NCBI GenBank assembly: GCA_026397895.1
Contig: JAPLTZ010000357.1
Location: forward strand, 2,408-7,520
Length of the DNA stretch: 5,113 nucleotides
Direction: 5' to 3'
Source: Verrucomicrobiota bacterium
GTDB taxonomy: Bacteria > Verrucomicrobiota > Verrucomicrobiia > Limisphaerales > JAFMIX01
This document shows positions 1 through 5,113 of the stretch, piece after piece. The notes below the pieces were generated by a model. That model was given only the letters and a program-made list of their open reading frames with translations. It was not told the origin of the DNA and ran no database searches. How positions within the stretch are numbered: position 1 is the first letter of the stretch; every line of letters begins with the position of its first letter. A program made the position numbers and the translations under genes.

Positions 1-3000
1 CACCGCCACAAATTTCTGGACGGACACCAAGAACATCGTCTGGCCGAACACGACGACGAGCATGGCGGTTTTCGGCGCGGGCAACGGCGCGGCTGGCGTG
101 GTAACCGTCGGCACGGTGAACGCGAACGGTATCACCTTCAATCCGCCGGGCGCGGGCAGCTATACTTTGACTAACGGCACAATCACGCTCGTCGGCACGA
201 CGCCGCCGATTTCGGCGACGAACAATATTTCCGGAACGGTCGCCTCGTCGCTTACCGGCTCGGCGGGTTTGACCAAGACCGGCGCGGGCACGGTGGTGCT
301 GGCCGGCGCAAACAGTTTCACCGGTGTCACGACGGTCAGCAATGGCATGCTGACGCTGGATTATTCGAGCCAGGACAATTCCAAATTGGCGGACGCCTCG
401 ACGCTGACACTCGCCGGCGGCACGCTCAACTTGAACGGCGGCACGCACACCGAAATCGTCAGCGGCACGACGCTCTCGCCGACAGCCTCGCGCGTGACGC
501 GCACCGTCGGCGCGGCGACGCTGCAAATGGGAACAATCGCGCAGAGCAGCGGCGGCACGCTGGACATTGGCGCGTCGGGCATCGCCACGGCCAACAATGC
601 CAACAATGCCAACGGCATTCTTGGCGGCTGGACGACGGTTGCCGGCACGGATTGGGCGGCAACCGCGGTATCGGCGGCCAACACACCCGTAACCGCGCTC
701 GCGAGTTATTATTCCACGGCGGCCGGAGGAAATACCGCGTCCAATTACGTTGCAAAGAACATTGATGTTGTCAGCAGTCCGACGGTTGGCGCGATGACGC
801 CGAATACGCTGCGGTTTAATTCCGCCGCCGCGAATGTCGTCACGTTGACGGGCAATTGCACGCTTGGCGCGAATGCGTCGGCCACGCCGGGCGGTGTGCT
901 CGTCACGCCGAATGTCGGCAACAACGTTTCGCGTCTCGCTGGCAGCGGGTTACTCGGGTGCTACGCCTTCGCGTCCACCTACGTTTATCTGCAACAATGG
1001 AACACGGCCAACGTGTTGCAGATTGATTGTCCGCTCAACGACAGCACGGCGAATTTTGTGAAGACCGGTCCGGGCACGGTCGTGCTCAACGGCGGCACGC
1101 CGAGCACCTACGATTATTTCAACGGCTTCGTCATCAACCAGGGTGCGGTGCTGTTCAACACGAACAATTATTACAACGGCCCGCTCACTGTGCGTAACGG
1201 CGGCGTCATGGGCGGCAACGGCGCTTACATGGACGCCGTGACCGTGAACGCCGGCGGCGCGCTTCAGCCGTCGCTTTCCGGCAGCACGAACACGCTCACG
1301 CTGGCCAGCGCGACAGCGCCAACGTTCAGCGCGGGCGCGGCTTTGCGGGTGCGCGTGCCGACGCCGACGGCGGCGGACAAAGTTTATTTGAGCAGTGCCA
1401 CACCGGTGTTCAACTGCGCGAATCTCGACCTCGTGATGGACACCACCGGTCTTTCGGCGAACGCCACGAACCTGACCATCGTGCAAACGGCCAACGGCTC
1501 AGGAGTCAGCGGCACATTTCGCAGCGTCAGCGTCACGGCCAATTTCAACGCGACGGTGCATTACAACGCGAATTCCGTCACGGTGGATTTGATCGGCATC
1601 CCGCCGACCCGGCTGGCCATCACCCAAATCAACGGCGGTTTCCCGCTCAGCGCGGGCGCGCCGTTCAGCGTGGTGGTGCAGGCGCAGGACGCGACCGGCA
1701 CGCCGCGCTTCGGTAGCACGGCGACGAATGTCACGCTGCAACTGGCCACCGGCAGCGGCACGCTCGCCGGCAATTTGACGGGAGTGATTCCCGCCGGCAG
1801 CAGTTCGGTGACCATCAGCGGCGTGACTTACGACACCGCGCAGGGCGGCGTGTCAATCGCCGCGACGAACACCGGCGGTTCGCTGGCGTCCGGCACAAGC
1901 GCGCCGTTCACGGTGAACCCGGCGGCGGATCATTTTGTCATCACCGGCATCGCGACGCTGCAGACGGCAGGCACGCCCATCACCGGCTTCACCATCACGG
2001 CCCAGGACGCGGGGAACAACACGCTGACTTCATTTTATGGCACGGTGACTTTCGGCGGCACGGCGGGCGGCACGGGAACTTCGCCGCAGTTCAACGCGGG
2101 CGTTTGCACCAATGCGACGGTGACGCCGACGCAGGCGGGCACAAATCTCACCATCACCGTGAGCGACGCGCTCGGCCACACGGGTTCGACGTTCATCACG
2201 AGTTTGTATCCCGGCCCGGTGAGCCAGTTCCTGATTTTGCCGGTGACCATCGCGTCGGCCACGGCAGGCGTCCCGCTGACTCTCGGCAGCATCGTGCCGG
2301 TTGATGCCAACGGAAAATTTTGCAACTACGGGCCGAATACATTCAACGGCACGGTGACCTTCGGCGGCACGGCGGGTGCGACCAGCGCGACCAGTTTTAC
2401 CGGCGTATTGAACAACGCGGTGGTGACTCCGACGAGCGCCGGCAGCGCGAAGACCGTCACCGTGAACGACGGCGCGGGCCACACCGGTTCGGCCACCATC
2501 ACGACGGTGTTTGCGGGTGCGCCCGCGACGCTCGCCAAAACTTCTGGCGACAATCAAACCGGGTTGGCGAACGCGGGCTTGGCGAATCCCCTCGTGGTGA
2601 CCGTGACCGACGCTTATGGCAATCCGGCCAGCGGCACGAATGTCACTTTCTCCGCCAGCGGCGGCTCGGTGAATCCATCGGTGGTGGCGACCGACACGAA
2701 CGGCCAGTCCGCGACGTATTTCACTCTGGGCACGAATCTTGGCAGCTACACCCTCACGGCGACGTGCGGCGTGTTGATGCCCGTGACGTTCACGGCAACG
2801 GCGAATCCGCCGCTCGCGAACCTGTTGATCAATGGTGGTTTTGAATCCGCCAGTCCGTATGTTTATCCGGGATACCCGAACAAAAACGGAACGGGTGGAT
2901 CACCGGGAACTTATTACAGCGTGACGAACTGGGTGCTGACCTTCACCGGGACGGACAGCGGCAGCGGGACGCATCCGCCTGCGCCGCCGGTGAATCGCGG

Positions 3001-5113
3001 ATACATTGTCTCCACGCCTTCGGAAACGGTGGCGGAAGGCAAACAGGGATTGGGGCTTTCCTGCACCATGCTCTGCACGCTGGAGACGCTGCCCGCCAGC
3101 CGCCCGGCGGTGCAACCGAACACCCAGTATGGCTTCAAGTTCGCGATGCATTATTCGGGCAAGGATCAATTTGCCGGAATGATCTGGTATGATTTCGCCG
3201 GCAACGTCATCAAACGCTCCACCAACCAATTCCGCATTCCTGTCACCTCGGAGAGCAGCGGCTGGGGTTACTCTTACCTGTATGACACTTCGCCCGCCAA
3301 CGCGGCGACCGTGTCGGCCTATTTCCAATTTGACAGCGGCTTCGTTGAACTCGACGACTTCTACATTTCCACCAAATTGCCGCCGGCAGTGAACGTTGGT
3401 TCAGGCCGCTCCATTTTGGTGGGTGACACCGTGACGCTTGCGGCAACGGCGACCGAACCCGACGGCAGCCCGCTCACCTACAGTTGGTCGCAAACCGGCG
3501 GCCCGCACACATTAGTCATCAGCAATGCGAACACCTTGACGCCAACCGTCAACGGATTCAACGCGGCGACGAATTACACTTTGCTGCTGACCGTGAGCGA
3601 CGGTGCGAATGTGACGACGAACGCCATTGTCATCAGTGCCGTTGATCCTTCCGGGAATCTGCTCGTCAACGATGCCGGCTTTGAGAAATGCGGTTCAATT
3701 TATCCAAGCGCGAAGACCGTGGGTTACACCGATACGACCATGCCGGGCTGGATTGAATATTGGGCCGAGGCCGACAGCGGAGTGAAAAACACCTTGCCGC
3801 TAAACCAGGCTTGGGCGCCCAGCGCCACTTACGAGCCGCCCATGCCGACGGGCAGCACCTATGGTTGGGGTGTCAGCGCCACCGGGCCGTATTGGTTGGA
3901 GACCGCACCGGCAAATCGCGCGCCTGTGCGGCCGGGACAGCTTTACACGCTCTCGTTTTACACGCGGTTTGCGATGCACTCCCAATATCAGGCGATTCGC
4001 TGGTATGACCTCAACGGCAATCTCATCAGCCAGACGACCAATGCAGCTTATGGCGACCCGTATCACAGCACTTGGACCTGGTTCTATTTCAACGGCGTCG
4101 CGCCCGCCAACGCCGCATCGGCGTCCGCATATTATTACGGCCTCGGGGACACCACCTTTTCGAAAGGGCAGAACAAAAATGTGCCCGGCTACGTCGAACT
4201 GGACAGCTTCGAGTTGCGCACGAACAATCCGCCGGTGATTTTTGCCGGCCCGGCGCAGGCGGGCTTCACGAACACCTACAATCTCGCGGCCACGGCGTAT
4301 TCGCCAAACGGCTCGCCGCTGATGTTCTCGTGGACGCAAGTCGGCGGGCCGGGCACGGCGACCTTCGGCAACGCCGCCGCCACCAACTCCACCGTGACCT
4401 TTAGTGCGCCGGGCATTTACACGCTGAAACTTTCCGTCGGCGACGGCATCTACACCGTTTCCAGCACGGTCAACATCAATTACCTCGGCGACTATTACGG
4501 CAACCTGCTCGGCGCGAACTACAGCTTTGAAGATCCCAGCGCGCCGATTTACATCGAGTCTACCGGCCAGACAGATTACTCGATTCCCGGCTGGATCGTG
4601 AACTTCACCGTGCCGACGGTGAACCCGCTCATGGGCAACAATGTCGGCTTGATGAACATCACCACCGCGGCTAATGGCGCGGCGGCCGACGGCACGAACG
4701 CGCTTTACATGGACTGCTACGCGGGCGGTTCGGTGACGATCGAGACTGCGCCGAGTTCGCGCGCCCCCATCTTCGAACCGGGGCAGGTGTATCAGCTCCA
4801 ATTCGCGCAGTCGCTCGTGCCCAATGACGCGCTCGCCGGGATCAAATGGTATGACGCCGCCGGAAATTTCATCAGCTCAAACGCGTTCAAACCCAGCGGC
4901 ACGAGTTATCCGCTGTTTGTCGCGACGCAGAGAAAATTCGCCGCGCCGACGAACGCCGCCTGGGCGGGAATTTATTATTACATGGATGGCGGCTTCAATA
5001 TGGTGGACAACTTTTCCATTTTCCGGCAGACGAACAACGATCCGCCGACGGTTTACGCCGGCGTGGAGATGACTCGCGCGCAGGGTGTGCCGGTCATGCT
5101 CGCGGGCGCGGCC
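1..5113 (+). CDS. Giant modular secreted/surface protein, internal fragment (PATR repeats, Ig-like domains, jelly-roll/PKD repeats)
   Basis: One frame (codons from base 2; base 1 ends the previous codon) stays open for 1704 codons with no stop, and both ends run off the window, so this is a partial gene. Order of parts: passenger-like beta-helix with two PATR repeats (residues 1-531), four Ig-like domains (536-935), then alternating jelly-roll-like and PKD/REJ-like domains (940-1704). Residues are mostly Thr, Ala, Gly, Asn and Ser, with few Lys and only eleven Cys, which is typical of exported beta-repeat proteins. No signal peptide, membrane segment, beta-barrel or C-terminal sorting signal lies in the window. 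The opening residues already resemble the early part of PATR proteins, so the real start may be close upstream (inference). No enzyme motif is seen. A role in adhesion, extracellular matrix or glycan binding is inferred from architecture only. I recognise the domain style, not a named gene. Confidence 0.93.
2..265 (+). other. N-terminal passenger-like beta-strand region preceding the first PATR repeat
   Basis: Residues 1-88 contain two early Trp (TNFWTD and IVWPN), then AVFGAGN, a VTVG strand, GITFNPPG, SYTLTNGTITLVG and a NISGTV strand. This order (Trp-rich opening, an AVFG segment, ITF, a YTL strand, then the first PATR) is what I know from the start of the mature part of many PATR proteins of Verrucomicrobiota and Planctomycetota. 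ATG codons occur here (first at bases 62-64). None has a purine-rich ribosome site at a proper distance, and the homologous-looking sequence continues upstream of them, so they are internal Met codons. Confidence 0.6.
266..361 (+). repeat. Autotransporter-associated beta-strand (PATR) repeat 1
   Basis: Residues 89-120 match the PATR pattern closely and have its usual length of about 32 residues: GLTKTGAGTVVLAGANSF followed by TGVTTVSNGMLTLD. Key positions are the LTKTGAGT entry, the LAGANSFTG turn and the closing G-x-L-x-L strand. The repeat forms beta-helix rungs in secreted passenger domains. Its presence does not prove a type V autotransporter. In Verrucomicrobiota such proteins usually lack a beta-barrel, and none is seen here. 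Confidence 0.88.
362..1051 (+). other. Passenger-type beta-helix spacer between the two PATR repeats
   Basis: Residues 121-350. The region starts with short strand-turn units (LTLAGGTLNLNGG, VGAATLQMG, SGGTLDIGASG). It continues with NGILGGWTTVAGTDWA (204-219), a Tyr- and Asn-containing stretch, then NTLRFNSAAANVVTLTGN and GGVLVTPNVGNN. From family memory, the G-I-L-G-G-W...GTDWA and L-R-F-N...G-G-V-L-V-T-P blocks recur between PATR repeats in large Verrucomicrobiota and Planctomycetota proteins, so I read this as one beta-helix continuous with its flanks. Three of the protein's eleven Cys (286, 320, 343) sit in the second half. No catalytic motif is visible. Confidence 0.6.
590..613 (+). repeat. 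9-bp in-frame tandem microrepeat coding Ala-Asn-Asn
   Basis: The 9-bp unit GCCAACAAT occurs twice in tandem and is followed by a partial third copy (GCCAAC), giving residues ANNANNAN (197-204). It lies in a loop-like stretch before the GGW...GTDWA block and keeps the frame. Repeat expansion by slippage is the simplest origin. Confidence 0.8.
1052..1159 (+). repeat. PATR-like beta-strand repeat 2 (divergent)
   Basis: Residues 351-386. The first half is conserved: NFVKTGPGTVVLNGG matches the K-T-G-x-G-T-V-V-L core of repeat 1. The second half (YDYFNGFVINQGAVLF) replaces the usual N-S-F-T-G-x-T turn with an aromatic-rich version but keeps the G-x-L/V closing strand. The core also resembles repeat 1 at nucleotide level (GGGCACGGT, then GTGCT). 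Confidence 0.8.
1160..1594 (+). other. C-terminal part of the passenger-like beta-helix
   Basis: Residues 387-531. It contains GPLTVRNGGVMGGNG, then DAVTVNAGGALQPSLSG and NTLTLASATAP. This corresponds to the known closing block of PATR proteins, where a G-G-x-G strand is followed by V-T-V-N-A-G-G-x-L-x-P and a T-L-x-L strand. Next come SAGAALRVRV and ADKVYLS (458-464), the usual strand plus D-K-(L/V) element, then LDLVMDT, NLTIVQT and SVTVDLIG, which ends the helix. A Pro-Pro (534-535) follows and marks the change to Ig-like domains. Confidence 0.72.
1607..1921 (+). other. Ig-like domain 1
   Basis: Residues 536-640. It opens TRLAITQINGG and continues AGAPFSVVVQAQDATGTP, then TNVTLQLATGSGTLAG, a VTISGVTYD strand and a closing APFTVNP. 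The pattern of an opening L-x-I strand, (A)G-x-P-F-x-V-x-V-x-A-x-D, then V-T-L and a final F-T-V strand is that of bacterial Ig-like domains found in strings in cell-surface proteins. The exact family cannot be named by eye. Confidence 0.65.
1922..2209 (+). other. Ig-like domain 2 (duplicated pair with domain 3)
   Basis: Residues 641-736. It starts AADHFVITGI with TAGTPITGFTITAQDAGN, then YGTVTFGGTAGG, NATVTPTQAGTNLTITVSD and GHTGSTFIT. The D-H-F-V-I-T-G...T-A-G-T-P...I-T-A-x-D pattern is common in tandem Ig-like arrays of bacterial surface proteins. It shares the GTVTFGGTAG, VTPT-x-AG and GHTGS blocks with the next domain. Confidence 0.68.
2039..2376 (+). repeat. Direct repeat pair inside Ig-like domains 2 and 3
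   Basis: A 29-bp segment at 2039-2067 recurs at 2348-2376 with a single mismatch (T at 2050, C at 2359). Both copies are in the same frame and encode GTVTFGGTAG. The offset is 309 bp, one domain length, which fits unequal recombination or segmental duplication of an Ig-like unit. Confidence 0.8.
2210..2512 (+). other. Ig-like domain 3 (duplicated pair with domain 2)
   Basis: Residues 737-837. It starts PGPVSQFLILPV with TAGVPLTLGSIVPVDANGK, then NGTVTFGGTAGATSATSF, NNAVVTPTSAGSAKTVTVND and GHTGSATIT. These blocks follow domain 2 in the same order, offset by 101-103 residues. The opening strand is more divergent (V-S-Q-F-L-I in place of A-D-H-F-V-I), and I-V-P-V-D-A-N-G replaces I-T-A-Q-D-A-G. 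Confidence 0.68.
2513..2806 (+). other. Ig-like domain 4, bacterial Ig-like group 1 (invasin-type)
   Basis: Residues 838-935. It starts GAPATLAKTSGDNQTG, followed by LVVTVTDAYGNPASGTNVTF, SASGGSV, then ATDTNGQSATYFTLGTNLG and YTLTATCG. The V-T-V-T-D-A-Y-G-N-P-x-x-G-x-x-V-T-F block, the T-D-x-x-G-x-x followed by G-x-Y-x-x-T-A, and the P-A-T-L...S-G-D-N-Q opening are hallmarks of the Big_1/invasin Ig-like family. These rigid stalk domains lift binding domains away from the surface in intimin/invasin-type adhesins. It ends the Ig array immediately before the jelly-roll modules. Confidence 0.85.
2819..3376 (+). other. Jelly-roll-like (CBM_4_9-style) module A
   Basis: Residues 940-1125. It opens NLLINGGFES (940-949), with Trp977 in the TNW segment, then CTMLCTLET (1021-1029), PASRPAVQPNTQY, FKFAMHYSG, IWYDFAGNVI (1061-1070), SPANAATVSAYFQF and VELDDFYIS. 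The N-L-x-x-N-G-G-F-E start, a Trp 20-30 residues later, a central P-x-T-x-Y and a late L-D-D-F strand resemble galactose-binding-like or CBM_4_9-type jelly rolls. Only this copy has the C-x-x-x-C pair (1021, 1025). Sugar binding is inference; no ligand site can be proved by eye. Confidence 0.68.
3380..3646 (+). other. PKD/REJ-like Ig domain 1
   Basis: Residues 1127-1215. It starts PPAVNVGSG, then GDTVTLAATATEPDGSPLTY followed by SWSQTGGPH (1161-1169), TPTVNGFNAATNYTLLLTVS and DGANVTTN. The P-P-x-V-x-x-G entry, (E)P-D-G-x-P-L-T-Y-x-W-x-Q-x-x-G-P core and Y-x-L-x-L-T-V-S-D-G end are typical of PKD/REJ-type domains in secreted bacterial proteins, where they act as spacers or mediate protein contacts. 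Confidence 0.8.
3656..4219 (+). other. Jelly-roll-like (CBM_4_9-style) module B
   Basis: Residues 1219-1406. It opens NLLVNDAGFEKCG with TMPGW (Trp1250), then ETAPANRAPVRPGQLYTLSF (1300-1319), IRWYDLNGNLIS (1332-1343), APANAASASAYYYG and YVELDSFEL. Order and spacing match module A, and the ET-x-P-x-x-R-x-P and WYD-x-x-GN motifs lie 272 residues after those of A. Compared with A and C it carries an extra loop of about 15 residues (SKGQNKNVPG) before the last strand. It also has a Trp- and Tyr-rich patch (TWTWFYF, 1378-1384). Confidence 0.68.
4223..4483 (+). other. PKD/REJ-like Ig domain 2
   Basis: Residues 1408-1494. It starts NNPPVIFAG, then YNLAATAYSPNGSPLMFSWT (1426-1445), QVGGPGTATFG, then TFSAPGIYTLKLSVGDG and YTVSSTVNI. 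The order matches the first PKD-like domain: PPV...AG, S-P-N-G-S-P-L-x-x-x-W, G-G-P-G, G-x-Y-x-L-x-L-x-V-x-D-G. The T-x-G-G-P-G and F-S-A-P-G-x-Y-T-L blocks are strong signs of this fold. Confidence 0.82.
4502..5026 (+). other. Jelly-roll-like (CBM_4_9-style) module C
   Basis: Residues 1501-1675. It opens NLLGANYSFEDP with YSIPGW (Trp1531), then NALYMDCYAGG, ETAPSSRAPIFEPGQVYQLQ (1581-1600), GIKWYDAAGNFIS (1613-1625), APTNAAWAGIYYYMDGG and MVDNFSIF. The motifs follow those of module B at an offset of 281-282 residues. The G-F-E of A and B is S-F-E here, and L-D-D/S-F has become V-D-N-F, so this is the most diverged copy at its ends while its core motifs are kept. Confidence 0.68.
5030..5113 (+). 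other. PKD/REJ-like Ig domain 3, cut by the window end
   Basis: Residues 1677-1704. TNNDPPTVYAGVEMTRAQGV and PVMLAGAA match the first third of the two earlier PKD-like domains (N-N-x-P-P-V-x-x-A-G, then a V-x-L-x-A/G-x-A strand). The next expected element, P-D-G-x-P-L-x-x-x-W, would lie just past base 5113. The gene therefore continues downstream. Confidence 0.75.

Noticed and set aside
62..64. ATG in the main frame as the gene start
   Set aside because: No ribosome binding site precedes it, and the frame is open upstream with sequence that fits the beginning of PATR proteins. It would also place the start without a signal peptide.
590..613. Possible CRISPR or satellite array
   Set aside because: Only about 2.7 copies of a 9-bp coding unit, with no spacers and frame preserved. 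It is a coding microrepeat.
950..1486. Minus-strand open frame of 178 codons
   Set aside because: Extremely Arg-, Val- and His-rich and antisense to the second PATR repeat and helix end. No domain, and typical of a shadow frame.
2030..2557. Minus-strand open frames of 175 and 96 codons
   Set aside because: Both are antisense to Ig-like domains 2 and 3. The longer is Arg/Gly/His-rich with no family resemblance, and the shorter mirrors the Val/Thr/Pro content of the sense repeats.
2320..2844. Plus-strand open frame of 174 codons in another frame
   Set aside because: Composition dominated by Arg, His, Gly and Asp from frame-shifted reading of Thr/Gly/Ala codons. It overlaps the Big_1 domain, whose motifs are unmistakable in the base-2 frame.
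3800..4801. Minus-strand open frame of 333 codons, the longest with both a start and a stop
   Set aside because: It is Arg-, Val- and His-rich low-complexity sequence with no recognisable domain, and it lies antisense to clear PKD-like and jelly-roll motifs. GC-rich codons with G or C in the third position remove antisense stops, which explains its length.
2819..5113. Glycoside hydrolase or other enzyme domain among the jelly-roll modules
   Set aside because: No paired acidic catalytic motif or known enzyme signature could be found. The WYD Asp is shared by all three copies but sits in a strand-turn context (W-Y-D-x-x-G-N) more like a structural element.
1..5113. Frameshift or pseudogene
   Set aside because: Domain motifs continue in the same frame from first to last codon with no stop and no shift in any module, so the gene appears intact within the window.

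Overview
The whole window is the interior of one very large plus-strand gene. The frame whose codons start at base 2 runs for 1704 codons to base 5113 without a stop, and neither the true start nor the true stop is present. I read this frame through base by base. All residue numbers below count from the codon at bases 2-4. There is no intergenic DNA, so no promoter, terminator, RNA gene, CRISPR array or mobile element can be expected, and none was seen. Open stretches in the other five frames are shadows of this GC-rich, repeat-rich reading frame.

The protein is a secreted or surface-type mosaic of beta-rich modules. Residues 1 to about 531 look like an autotransporter-passenger-type beta-helix built around two autotransporter-associated beta-strand (PATR) repeats. 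Residues 536-935 are four tandem Ig-like domains of about 100 residues. The second and third of these are a recognisable duplication, and the fourth resembles bacterial Ig-like group 1 (invasin type). Residues 940-1704 alternate between a roughly 180-residue jelly-roll-like module and a roughly 90-residue PKD/REJ-like Ig module. This pair is repeated at about 280 residues, giving two full pairs, a third jelly-roll module and the first 27 residues of a third PKD-like domain where the window ends.

Organism: GC-rich DNA with many ACG, GCG, CCG and GGC codons, together with PATR repeats in a long modular protein rich in Thr, Asn, Ala, Gly and Ser, fits Verrucomicrobiota best and Planctomycetota next. 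This is inference from family knowledge and style. There is no marker gene in the window.

Function: no catalytic domain or active-site motif is visible. The architecture suggests an extracellular binding, adhesion or matrix protein, possibly carbohydrate-binding through the jelly-roll modules. The most notable feature is the three-copy module with shared N-terminal GFE, central Trp, ET-Pro-Arg-Pro and WYD-x-x-GN motifs, which may be a lineage-specific family.
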